A DNA stretch of 64,000 nt from Planctomycetaceae bacterium. Its GTDB lineage: Bacteria; Planctomycetota; UBA1135; GCA-002686595. The position numbers and the translations under genes were made by a program. This document shows positions 51,552 to 60,304 of this stretch, in pieces (the first letter of the stretch is position 1; each line of letters opens with the position of its first letter). The notes under the pieces are model-generated. The model made no database searches. It was not told where the DNA came from and worked only from the letters and a program-made list of their open reading frames with translations. The stretch covers positions 310,001-374,000 of the forward strand of contig WYBT01000026.1 of NCBI GenBank assembly GCA_011525785.1, in the 5' to 3' direction.

Positions 51552-51710
51552 GCTGCGCGGAACCTTGGGCTACGTTCACTCGCGGCGCCAGTCCGGGCGC
51601 GCGCACCGCCCGCGCAAGGAGCAGCGCCTTGCCCGCGTTCGGCCTGCGGCATGACAATTGACCACGGCGCGCGCGCTCCGCCCTCCCTCGCCCTCCCCCG
51701 GCTCTGCTCC

Positions 51711-54700
51711 ATGCAACGTCCCCGTTCGACGCGCTCCGGCGCGACCCGGCCGCTCGTCGTCGTCTCCGCCGCGGCCGCGGCGCTCGTGCTGCTCCTGGTG
51801 TGGCTGCTGTTCGCGGGCGACGGGCCGCGGCCCGATGCCGCCGCGCTCGACGGCGTGCGGCCCACGGCGCCGGAGGCCGGCCCCGAGCTCGGCGCGCAGC
51901 GCGATGAGGCCGCTGACCAGCGCGTCAGCTCGGAGCGCCCCGAGTTCTCGAACGATGGCTACGTCGTGCGTCCCGGAGTGCGGCTCTCCGGCCCCGGAAG
52001 GCTGGTCGGGCGCGTGCTGGAGCGCGCGGGCGGCGCGCCGGTCGCGGGCGCAGGTGTCGAGCTCCTGCCGGTGCCGCCTGTGGCGCGGGAGTTCTTCGCG
52101 CGCGTGCTGCGGCTGGCGAACACCAGCGACGGCTACGCGAGCCGCGTCGAGCCGATCGCGGTCGCGCTGAGCGAATCCGACGGCGCATTCGCCTTCGAGG
52201 GCGTGTATTCGGGCACGTACTACATCCAGGCGCGCGGCGCGCGGCACGTCCCCGACAGCGTCGCGCGCGCCTGGGTCGCGCCCTCGGGCGACGGCGGGCC
52301 GGTCGAGGTCTTCGTGCGGCCCGGCGGACGCGTGCTCGGCGTCGTTCTCGCGCCCAGCGGCGAGCCCGTGGTCGGCGCGCAGGTCGCACTGACGCTCGGG
52401 CCGGGCCTGGCGATCGAGAGTGCGCGCAGCGGCGACGCGTGCTACCTCCAGACGCGCAGCGACGAGCAAGGCGCGTTCGTGATCGCCGGTGTTCCGCCGG
52501 GCAAGGGCTACGACCTGACGGCGGCGGGCGCGGGGTTCGCGCTCTCGCACCTGTTGGATCTCGACGTCGCGGCGGGGGAGGACACCACGGTCGTGTTGCG
52601 CACGCGCACGGGCGGCGCCATCGAGGGTCGCATGGTCGCTCTGCCCGAAGGCGCCGACGCCAACGCGGCGCCGCGGCCGCTCGCGGGCGCGCACGTCGCG
52701 CTGGTGCCGCGCGGCTTGCGCAGCTTGCAGTTCGCCGAGGAGATCCTGAAGCAGACGCACGTGGTGAGCGCCGCGGACGGACGCTTCCGCATTCGCAACG
52801 CTCCCGCGGGGGAGCACGACCTCGTCGCTGTCGCAGACGGCTGTCTGCCGGCCAAGGGCCCGCGCGTGGTGTGCGTCGACGGCGGACTGGCGAGCGCGAG
52901 CGACTTCGAGCTGCCGCGCGGTCCGATGGTGAGCGGACGCGTCGTGGACAGCGCGGGCAAGGCGGTCGAGGGCGCGGTCGTGCGCTGGAACCCGGTCGAC
53001 CTGCGCAACTTCCAGTTCGACTTCTCCTTCGCGCCACTGCTCGCCGCTTCGGTCGAGGGCTTCGACTACCCGCGCACCGATGCCGAGGGCCGCTTCCGCG
53101 CCGGCGCGTTCGCCGATCGCGCGCCGCACCGCATCGACGTGTTCAAGCTCGGCTTCGCCAGCACGCGCTTCGACTGGGATCCGGCCAAGGCGCCGGACGA
53201 GATCGAGATCGTGCTGCGCACCGGCGGCGCGATCGAAGGCATCGTGATCGACGTCGAGAAGAAGGCGCCGGTGACGAGCTTCACGCTGGTGTGCAACGAG
53301 CGCGTCGAAACGCAGCTCGACGCGCCGGGCGCGAACAATCCCTTCTCCGGCGGACTGCTCGTCGAAGCTCCGGACGGACGCTTCCGACTCGACCCGGTGA
53401 AGGGCGGCGCGAAGGTCTCGTTCAGCGTGCGCGCGCGCGGCTTCGTCGAGCGCACGATCGAGGGGCTCAGCGTCGCCGAGGGCGAGACGCTGCGCGGCGT
53501 GATCGTCGAGCTGTCGCCCGGCGGCCGCATCCGGGGCGCGGTGGTCGATCGCGAGGGCGAGCCGATCGCCGGGGCGCAGGTGTTCGCGCTGCCCGCCGAG
53601 CGCGCGGACAACTTCGAACGGCGCGATCGAAGGCAGTTCCGCGGCCCGCCCGAACTCGAGCAGATCCCGCCGGGCTTTCGCGACTTCGCGGCGCAGCTGG
53701 GGCTGCTGGGGGATCGCGCGGTGCTCTCGGGCGCCGACGGGAGCTTCGAGCTCACCGGACTCGAGCCGGGCGCGACGGTCGTGCTGGCCTCGCACCGCGA
53801 CTACGTGATCGGCCGCTCGGACACGGTGATCGTCGCCAGCGGCGGCGAGCCGTCCGAGGTCGAGGTCGAGCTCTCCACGGGCGGCGGCGTGTTCGGTCGA
53901 GCGCTCGATCGCTTCGGGAGGCCGGTTGCGGGCGCGATCGTCATCGCTGCGTCGCCCGCCAACCTCAGCGGCGAGGGGCGCGCCAACGGCGGAGCGCTGT
54001 ACCAGGGCCGCACGGACGGCGAAGGCCGCTACAGCATCGAGCGCATGGCGCCGGGCGGCTACTTCCTGGTGCTCACGCGCGGCGACGAAGCGCTCAACCC
54101 GATCAGCTTCCTCGGCACGCTGAACTTCGACCTCGTCACCGTGCCGCCCGACGAGCGCGTCGAGTACGACATCTTCGACAGATCGAGCGGAGCGACGCGC
54201 GTCTTCGGCCGCGTGCTCGACGGCGCCGCACCGGTCAAGCGCGGTGCGATCACGGCGCTCTCGTTCGAGAGCGAAGGCCTGCTCGGGCTGGACCTCAAGA
54301 TCGCGCCCATCGGCGAGAACGGCGAGTTCGAGTTCCTCGGGCTCGCGCCAGGCGAATACCAGTTCAACATCGACGCCCAAGGTCGCCGCGGCGTGCGCGT
54401 GAGCGCTGCGATCCCCGACGCACCCGAGCACCGGCTCGACCTGAAGCTGCCCGAGGGCGGCATCGAAGGCCGGGTCGTGGATGCCGCGGACGGCGCGCCG
54501 ATCGCCGGTGCGCGCATCACGGCGCGGCGCGTGCAGACGCAGGACTCCGGCGGCTGGCTCGGTCGCCTGGTGGCGCAGGAGTCGGGCCAGTCGCGCGAGA
54601 CCAGCCGCGAGGACGGCAGCTTCTCCTTCACGCGCCTCGACGCCGGTTCGTTCCAACTCAGCGTGACCCCGCCGCGCGGCGAGCCGGTCGAGGGCGCGCG

Positions 54701-55334
54701 GCGCTACGGCCCCTCGGCGCCGCTGGTGGTCGAGGTGCGCGCCGACGAAGTCGAGCGCGGGCTGGAGTTGAAGCTGCCTGCGGCGCTGGCGCTGTTCGGC
54801 CGCGTGCTCGACGAAGGCGGCGCACCGGTGTCGGGCGCGCAACTGATCGCGACGCGCGCCCAGTCCCAGGGCGTGGCGGGCGAGCGCGCCAGCTCCAACC
54901 GCGACGGCGAGTACCGCTTCGAGGCGCTGTCGGAGGGCGAGTACGAGCTGAGCGCGAGCGCGGACGGCTTCGCGGATGCGCTGGCCTCCAAGGTCGTCGT
55001 CAGCAGCGTGCAGAGCGCTCCGTTCGACCTGACGCTGGTCAAGGGCGTCGAGGTCGTGGTGCGCGTCACGCGCGCGGGCCGGCCCGTGGCGGGCGCCACC
55101 GGAAGGCTGGCGCCGCTCGAGCGCGAGGGCGCGCTGGCCGGCGCCGACGTCGGGCGCGCGATCAGCAACCTATTCGCCGGCAAGGGCGTTTCGGACAGCG
55201 CCGGAATGCTCGAGCTGGGCATGCTCGCGCCCGGCGAGTACCGGCTCGAAGTGCAGCGCGGTCTGGAGCGCTACGAAGAGCGCGTGACGCTCGCGCCGGC
55301 CGAGCGCGTCGAGCTGCGCGCGCGGCTGGAGTGA
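51711..55334 (+). CDS. Large membrane-anchored protein with about 11 carboxypeptidase-regulatory-like repeats
   Basis: 1207 residues from the ATG at 51711; an ATG at 51651 would only add a low-complexity tail. A signal-anchor helix (PLVVVSAAAAALVLLLVWLL) is followed by repeats of the form G-R-V-x-D-x-x-G-x-P-V-x-G-A-x-V, about 90-110 residues apart. Examples: GRVLERAGGAPVAGAGVEL, GVVLAPSGEPVVGAQVAL, GRVVDSAGKAVEGAVVRW, GAVVDREGEPIAGAQVFA, GRALDRFGRPVAGAIVIA, GRVVDAADGAPIAGARITA, GRVLDEGGAPVSGAQLIA. These are CarboxypepD-regulatory/prealbumin-like beta sandwiches. The protein is probably a rod-like surface or periplasmic structure. No catalytic domain is seen. Confidence 0.88.
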   Translation: MQRPRSTRSGATRPLVVVSAAAAALVLLLVWLLFAGDGPRPDAAALDGVRPTAPEAGPELGAQRDEAADQRVSSERPEFSNDGYVVRPGVRLSGPGRLVGRVLERAGGAPVAGAGVELLPVPPVAREFFARVLRLANTSDGYASRVEPIAVALSESDGAFAFEGVYSGTYYIQARGARHVPDSVARAWVAPSGDGGPVEVFVRPGGRVLGVVLAPSGEPVVGAQVALTLGPGLAIESARSGDACYLQTRSDEQGAFVIAGVPPGKGYDLTAAGAGFALSHLLDLDVAAGEDTTVVLRTRTGGAIEGRMVALPEGADANAAPRPLAGAHVALVPRGLRSLQFAEEILKQTHVVSAADGRFRIRNAPAGEHDLVAVADGCLPAKGPRVVCVDGGLASASDFELPRGPMVSGRVVDSAGKAVEGAVVRWNPVDLRNFQFDFSFAPLLAASVEGFDYPRTDAEGRFRAGAFADRAPHRIDVFKLGFASTRFDWDPAKAPDEIEIVLRTGGAIEGIVIDVEKKAPVTSFTLVCNERVETQLDAPGANNPFSGGLLVEAPDGRFRLDPVKGGAKVSFSVRARGFVERTIEGLSVAEGETLRGVIVELSPGGRIRGAVVDREGEPIAGAQVFALPAERADNFERRDRRQFRGPPELEQIPPGFRDFAAQLGLLGDRAVLSGADGSFELTGLEPGATVVLASHRDYVIGRSDTVIVASGGEPSEVEVELSTGGGVFGRALDRFGRPVAGAIVIAASPANLSGEGRANGGALYQGRTDGEGRYSIERMAPGGYFLVLTRGDEALNPISFLGTLNFDLVTVPPDERVEYDIFDRSSGATRVFGRVLDGAAPVKRGAITALSFESEGLLGLDLKIAPIGENGEFEFLGLAPGEYQFNIDAQGRRGVRVSAAIPDAPEHRLDLKLPEGGIEGRVVDAADGAPIAGARITARRVQTQDSGGWLGRLVAQESGQSRETSREDGSFSFTRLDAGSFQLSVTPPRGEPVEGARRYGPSAPLVVEVRADEVERGLELKLPAALALFGRVLDEGGAPVSGAQLIATRAQSQGVAGERASSNRDGEYRFEALSEGEYELSASADGFADALASKVVVSSVQSAPFDLTLVKGVEVVVRVTRAGRPVAGATGRLAPLEREGALAGADVGRAISNLFAGKGVSDSAGMLELGMLAPGEYRLEVQRGLERYEERVTLAPAERVELRARLE

Positions 55335-55360
55335 GCGCTGCGCACGCTAAAGTGCCTCGC

Positions 55361-56536
55361 ATGCTGAGTCTTTGCTGCGCGCTGGCGGTGTCGTTGGCGC
55401 AGGGTGCGCCGCTGGAGCTGGTCGAGTCGGCGCCGCTCGAGACCCAACTCGACAGCCCCGACCTGCGCAACACCGCGGAGGTCTGGCTCGAGATGATCGG
55501 CGGGGCGAAGCGCTCGATCGATCTGGCGCACTTCTACGCCAGCGATCAGGCGCCGAGCGCGCTCACGCGCGTGATCGAAGCGCTCGAGGCCGCGGCCGCG
55601 CGCGGCGTGCGCGTGCGTTTCCTGGCAGAGGAGAAGTTCTACGCCACGTATCCGCAGACGCTCGAGCGCCTCGCGGCCGGCGCCAACACCAGTGTGCGGC
55701 GCTTCGACGTCGCCAAGAGCTACGGCGGCGTGCTGCACGCCAAGTATTTGCTGGTCGACGGCGCGGAGCTGTTCGTGGGCAGCCAGAACTTCGACTGGCG
55801 CGCGCTCGAGCACATCGTCGAGCTGGGGCTGCGCGTGCGCGCGCCCGGCGCCGCGGCGAGCTTTGCGGCGATCTTCGAAGCCGATTGGGCCGTCGCCGGC
55901 GGCGCCGTTCCGGCCGAGGTTTTCGCGCCGCTCGCCTCGCTGCCGCCGCCTGCCGACAAGCTCGGCGATGCGACGCTGCGCTATCGCTTCAGCCCGCGCT
56001 CCGCGCTGCCCAGTGAAGCCTGGTGGGACCTGCCCGAGCTCGTGCAGTGGATCGACGCAGCCGAGCGCAGCGTGGACGTCCAACTGCTCACCTATCGGGC
56101 GACGACGCGCGAGCGCGAGTACTGGGACGTGCTCGAGAGCGCGCTGCGGCGCGCGGCTGCGCGCGGTGCGAAGGTGCGACTGCTCGTAGCCGACTGGGGC
56201 AAGCGCAAGGGCACGATCGAGGGACTCCAGAGCCTCGAGCCGCTCGCCAACGTCGAGGTGCGCATGGCGAGCGTGCCGCCGCACTCCAGCGGCCACATCC
56301 CGTTCGCGCGCGTGATCCACGCCAAGTACATGCTGGTCGACGGACGCCGTCTGTGGCTGGGCACGAGCAACTGGGAGCGCGACTACTTCGAGCACAGCCG
56401 CAACGCGAGCGTGTTCGTCGAGGGCGGGGACTGCCCCGCGCGCGCGGCGCAGTTCTTCGGCGCGCTGTGGGGGGCGGCGATGACCGCGCCGGTCGATCCC
56501 TCGGCGGTGTACACAGCGCCCCGCGTGGGCGACTGA
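55361..56536 (+). CDS. Secreted phospholipase D-family protein
   Basis: 391 residues with a signal peptide (MLSLCCALAVSLAQGAPL). Two complete HKD motifs: HAKYLLVDGAELFVGSQN (His126, Lys128, Asp133) and HAKYMLVDGRRLWLGTSN (His320, Lys322, Asp327). The spacing and the flanking ALEHIVELGLRVRAPGAA and DYFEHSRNASVFVEG fit the PLD3/PLD4/poxvirus-K4-like branch, whose members act on nucleic acids or lipids. Cleavage of phosphodiesters outside the cytoplasm is therefore likely. The next gene begins 12 bases after the stop. Confidence 0.92.
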   Translation: MLSLCCALAVSLAQGAPLELVESAPLETQLDSPDLRNTAEVWLEMIGGAKRSIDLAHFYASDQAPSALTRVIEALEAAAARGVRVRFLAEEKFYATYPQTLERLAAGANTSVRRFDVAKSYGGVLHAKYLLVDGAELFVGSQNFDWRALEHIVELGLRVRAPGAAASFAAIFEADWAVAGGAVPAEVFAPLASLPPPADKLGDATLRYRFSPRSALPSEAWWDLPELVQWIDAAERSVDVQLLTYRATTREREYWDVLESALRRAAARGAKVRLLVADWGKRKGTIEGLQSLEPLANVEVRMASVPPHSSGHIPFARVIHAKYMLVDGRRLWLGTSNWERDYFEHSRNASVFVEGGDCPARAAQFFGALWGAAMTAPVDPSAVYTAPRVGD

Positions 56537-56548
56537 GCGAGGTTCGCG

Positions 56549-58489
56549 ATGCTGGCCGCTCTGGCGTTGATCGCGCAGTCGTCCGTGCTCGTGGCGCCGC
56601 TGCACTACGGTGAGGCGCCGCCCCAGCCGCCCGCGGTCGCCGCGCTGCGTCTGCTCGACGAACCCGGGCGCCCCGGCTCGGCGCAGGTTGCGGCGCGCCA
56701 ACTGCTCGCGGGGCTGCGCGCGCCGGGGGAGTTCGTCGGCAACGTGCAGGCCGCCGCCAGTCGCCGTCATTTCGCGCGCACCGGTGTGATCGGGATCCAC
56801 CCGCCGGGACTGCTCGCGCCGCCGATCGAAACCGCGCTCGAGCAGCTCTCCGTCGGCGAACTAGCGCCGCCCTTCGAGTCCGACGGCGGCGCGTGGATCG
56901 TGCAGCGCATCGAAGCGGCGGTCGGCTGTCGCCAGATCTTCGTCGCCGGCGTGGACCAGGCCGCTCGCGCTCGGGCCGAACACCTGGCCACGCTGGCCCG
57001 CGGCGGGAGCGACTTCGCTGCGCTCGCGCGCGAGCACTCCGCGGACACGGCCAGCGCGCTGCGCGGCGGCGACTTCGCGATCTTCGAGCGCGGCGCCAAC
57101 GACGCCGGTCTGCGCGCCGCGGCCTTCGCGGCGGGCGTGGGGGAGATCGTCGGTCCGCTCGCCACGCCGCTGGGCTACCACGTGCTCCAGCGCGTCGGCG
57201 TCGAGGCCATCGATCCGCGGCTGCGCGACGACACCTGGGCGCGCGTGCGCGCGATCTGGGTCACCTACGACGGCGCCGTCGGCGCGCCGCTCAGCGTCGA
57301 GCGGTCCTTTCCCGCGGCGGAGGCCCTGGCGGAGGAGCTGGCGACGAAGCTGCGGCGCGGCGCGGACATGGCCGAGCTGGCGCGCGAGCACAGCGACGAT
57401 TTCGGCCTGCGCGAACTGGGCGGCGACTGCGGTTGGGTGCGGCGCGGCGTGACGCGCATGCCCGAGCTGTTCGACCGCGTGTTCGTCACTGCGCCGGGCG
57501 CGCTGATCGGACCTGTCACGACCAACGCCGGGTTCCTGCTCCTGCGCCGCGAGGACCGCGGGCCGCGCTCGCGCCTCGACCTGCGCGTCGAGCCGCTGTT
57601 CGACCAGGCGCAGTGGTTGCGCGCACTGGCGCAGGACACGGGCGCGCAAGTTCCCGAACTCGTCGGCGCGGGCGTGGCCGCGGCGCGCGAGATCGAAGCC
57701 GCCCTGGGTTCGCCGCTCGGCTGGTCGTGGATCGAAGGCCGGCTCCACGGCTGCGCGACTGCCGCGGACTTCGCAGCGCGCGTCGAGGAGCTGCCCCAGA
57801 GCTTCGAAGCGCCGGGCGGACGCGAGCTGCCGCTGCGCGCGCTCGGGCAGCGTTGGGCCGCGAGCTTGGCGGAGCTCGAGTCGTTCCATTCGAGCGAGGT
57901 CTGGCCGCAGCATCAGCGCGCCATCGAAGCGCGCCTCGCGCCGCTGCGCGCTCGCCTGGGTGCGCTGGCCCCGGTCGCGCTCGAACGCTGCGTCGACGCG
58001 CTCGGACTCGTCGAGCCGCGCGTCAGTGTTCCCGTCTACCTGGTGGCCCGCGCGCCCTGGCCCGGGGCTGTGACCCACCGCGCGCGCGGAGGCGCAGTTT
58101 GTTGCGTCAGCGTCGAGCGGCGCGAAGGAGCGGCGCTGATCGAGGCCGTGGTGCACGAACTCTGCCACGCGCTCGAGGCCGCCGACTCTGCCTCGCGCGG
58201 GGCTGGCGCGCGTCTGCGCCTGGCGATCGAGGGCAGCGGCCTGGACTCCGCGCGGGCGCTCGCGAACGACGCGGCGCACGCGCTGGTGTTCGTCACCGGC
58301 GCATGGGTCGTGCGGACGGTCTTCGAGCGCGATCACCGCGACCTGGGCGAGTCCGAGGGCGCTTACGAGCGCCTGGGAGCAGCGGCGCGCGTGGTCCGGC
58401 CGATCTGGGTCGAACACTTGGCGGGCGCGATCGAACTCGACGCCGCCATCGCACGCGTGGTGGAAGGCTTGCGCGAAGAACAGCGCTGA
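56549..58489 (+). CDS. Parvulin-type peptidyl-prolyl isomerase repeats with C-terminal HELCH motif
   Basis: 646 residues from the ATG at 56549; N-terminal 16 residues may be a signal. Three parvulin-like units can be traced: an eroded one ending VGELAPPFESDGGAWIVQ, a second with FAALAREHSADTASALRGGD and PLATPLGYHVLQRV, a third with MAELAREHSDDFGLRELGGD and GPVTTNAGFLLLRRED. Parvulins catalyse proline isomerisation in protein folding (SurA/PrsA-like). The C-terminal 160 residues carry VVHELCHALEAAD (His536-Glu-Leu-Cys-His540), a metalloprotease-like HExxH. The combination is unusual. It follows the PLD gene closely. Confidence 0.82.
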   Translation: MLAALALIAQSSVLVAPLHYGEAPPQPPAVAALRLLDEPGRPGSAQVAARQLLAGLRAPGEFVGNVQAAASRRHFARTGVIGIHPPGLLAPPIETALEQLSVGELAPPFESDGGAWIVQRIEAAVGCRQIFVAGVDQAARARAEHLATLARGGSDFAALAREHSADTASALRGGDFAIFERGANDAGLRAAAFAAGVGEIVGPLATPLGYHVLQRVGVEAIDPRLRDDTWARVRAIWVTYDGAVGAPLSVERSFPAAEALAEELATKLRRGADMAELAREHSDDFGLRELGGDCGWVRRGVTRMPELFDRVFVTAPGALIGPVTTNAGFLLLRREDRGPRSRLDLRVEPLFDQAQWLRALAQDTGAQVPELVGAGVAAAREIEAALGSPLGWSWIEGRLHGCATAADFAARVEELPQSFEAPGGRELPLRALGQRWAASLAELESFHSSEVWPQHQRAIEARLAPLRARLGALAPVALERCVDALGLVEPRVSVPVYLVARAPWPGAVTHRARGGAVCCVSVERREGAALIEAVVHELCHALEAADSASRGAGARLRLAIEGSGLDSARALANDAAHALVFVTGAWVVRTVFERDHRDLGESEGAYERLGAAARVVRPIWVEHLAGAIELDAAIARVVEGLREEQR

Positions 58490-58520
58490 AAGCCGCCCGC
58501 GATCCGCAACCGCGCCCGCT

Positions 58521-58919
58521 TCAGCGCTTCTGGGCGTTCGGCGCGTCGGAAGCCGGCGCGGCGCCCGCGTCTTCGCCCGAGAGTTCTCCTGCGGGTTCCC
58601 CCGAGAACCCCCAGGTGCCTTCGATCTTCGCCCAGCGCACGCCGATGATGTCGAGCAGCCAGTCCCACCAACCCAGGTCGGGCGTCACCGAGCTGTGCGT
58701 CACACGCATGTTGGTCAGGCGCGCATCGGCGGCGTTGTCGCGCGCGATGAGCAGCGCCGGACGCGGGATGTCGATCGAGGCGATCGTGAACGCAAAACCC
58801 TTCGAGACGAAGCTGCCCGAGGACTGCGTCTCGCGCGTCAGCTCGATGCTCGCGCAGCCGGCGAGGGTGAGCGCCACGGCGCCGGCGAGAAGGCAGCGTG
58901 CAGGCTGAAGTCGACCCAT
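58521..58919 (-). CDS. Small lipoprotein of unknown function
   Basis: 132 residues from the ATG at 58919, with a lipoprotein signal ending LAGAVALTLAGCAS (lipid Cys22). The mature part has FVSKGFAFTIASIDIPRP and LGWWDWLLDIIGVRWAKIEG, then an Ala/Glu/Pro-rich tail. I do not recognise the family. It lies between the convergent PPIase gene (31 bases away) and the divergent GHMP kinase gene (103 bases between starts). Confidence 0.7.
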   Translation of the reverse strand: MGRLQPARCLLAGAVALTLAGCASIELTRETQSSGSFVSKGFAFTIASIDIPRPALLIARDNAADARLTNMRVTHSSVTPDLGWWDWLLDIIGVRWAKIEGTWGFSGEPAGELSGEDAGAAPASDAPNAQKR

Positions 58920-59022
58920 TGCCGGAACCATAACGCTCCGCGAGCGCGCGCGCCAAGCGCGTGGGTGCGAGTCGGGCTGCGTCGCTCGTGAGCCGGCGTC
59001 AGACGCTATTCTCCCGACGCCA

Positions 59023-60252
59023 ATGCACGCCCACCGACAGTCTGGCTTCGAAGGCGGCGCCGACGCGTCGCGCGAGGCCCGGCTGCGCGCGGCTCTCGAG
59101 CGCCATGGGCGCAATTTCGAGGAGCAGTTCGGTCGCCGTCCGACGGCGCTGTACTTCTCGCCTGGACGAGTGAACTTGATGGGGGCGCATCTGGACTACA
59201 ACGGTGGTCCGGTCGCGCCCATGGCGATCGATCGGGGCACGTTCTTCGCCGTGGCCGAGCGCTCCGACCGGAGGGTGCGCTTCGCGTCGACCTCCGAGTC
59301 GGGCTGGCTCGAAACGCGCCTGGAGCGCCTTGCGCCCCAGCGCGCTGGTCGCTGGTTCGACTACCCGCTGGGCGTGCTGCGACAGCTCCACTCGCGCGCT
59401 GCGGCGCTCGGCGGAATCGATGTGCTCTTCGGCGGAGACCTGGCCGTCGGCGCCGGGCTGTCGTCGTCGGCCTCGATCTGCGTCGGAACGGCCTTCGTGC
59501 TCGACCACATCTGGCGCCTCGGGCTGACGCCGCTGCAGCGCGTGGAACTCGCGCTCAACTCCGAGCGCGAGTTCGTCGGAGTGCGCTGCGGGATCATGGA
59601 TCCCTTCGCGGTCGGGCTGGCTCAGGCCGGCAGCCTTCTGTGGCTCGACTGCAAGGACGCGAGCTACCAGCACCTGCCCTTCGATCACCAGCGCTTCGCC
59701 GTGGCCGTGGCGGACACGCTCGTGCGCCGCGAACTGGCGCAGAGCGCGTTCAACCAGCGCGTGGCCGAGGCTGCCGAGGCCTTCGAGCGGCTGCGCAAGC
59801 ACTGCCCGCAGGCGCGCGTGCTGCGCGACATCCCGGCCGAAGTGCTCGACACCCACGAGCGCGAGTTGCCGGTCGAGCTCGCGCGGCGCGCGCGGCACGT
59901 CGTGAGCGAGGTCGAGCGCACCTTCGCGGCGCGCAGCGCGTTGATGGAAGGCGACGTTCGTGGCTTCGGTGCGCGCATGTTCGCCAGCCATCGCTCGCTG
60001 CGCGAACTGTACGAGGTGTCGGCGCCCGAGCTGGACTGCCTCGTCGACGCCGCCGCAGCATCGACGGCGGTGTGCGGTGCGCGACTCACGGGCGCCGGCT
60101 TCGGCGGCTGCGTCGTGATGCTGGTTGAGCGCGCGGGCGCGGAACAGGCGCTGGAGGACGTCGCGCGGGCCTTCGACGAGCGCTTCGGCCGCCGTCCGGG
60201 CGTCGCGTTGTTCGGGCCCGATCCGGGCCCGCGCGAGGTCGTGCTTGGTTAG
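59023..60252 (+). CDS. Galactokinase-like GHMP kinase, divergent paralogue
   Basis: 409 residues from the ATG at 59023. Core motifs: SPGRVNLMGAHLDYN, DLAVGAGLSSSASICVGTAF, VGVRCGIMDPFAVGL (catalytic Asp) and CGARLTGAGFGGCVVML. The canonical sugar-binding Glu of G-E-H is Ala55 here, while His56 and Asp58 remain; the galK at 41101-42324 keeps the Glu. The kinase is probably active but with altered sugar preference, for example another hexose or hexuronic acid. It does not form an obvious operon with its neighbours. Confidence 0.88.
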   Translation: MHAHRQSGFEGGADASREARLRAALERHGRNFEEQFGRRPTALYFSPGRVNLMGAHLDYNGGPVAPMAIDRGTFFAVAERSDRRVRFASTSESGWLETRLERLAPQRAGRWFDYPLGVLRQLHSRAAALGGIDVLFGGDLAVGAGLSSSASICVGTAFVLDHIWRLGLTPLQRVELALNSEREFVGVRCGIMDPFAVGLAQAGSLLWLDCKDASYQHLPFDHQRFAVAVADTLVRRELAQSAFNQRVAEAAEAFERLRKHCPQARVLRDIPAEVLDTHERELPVELARRARHVVSEVERTFAARSALMEGDVRGFGARMFASHRSLRELYEVSAPELDCLVDAAAASTAVCGARLTGAGFGGCVVMLVERAGAEQALEDVARAFDERFGRRPGVALFGPDPGPREVVLG

Positions 60253-60304
60253 CGCCGCGGCCAGGCCTGTTTCGACCTGATCTCGAGCGCATAGACGCTG
60301 GACT

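Noticed and set aside
52439..55360. A long plus-strand frame running through the repeat protein and into the PLD gene
   Set aside because: It is out of frame with the repeat protein, and its Arg/Ala-rich translation lacks motifs until the PLD start at 55361.
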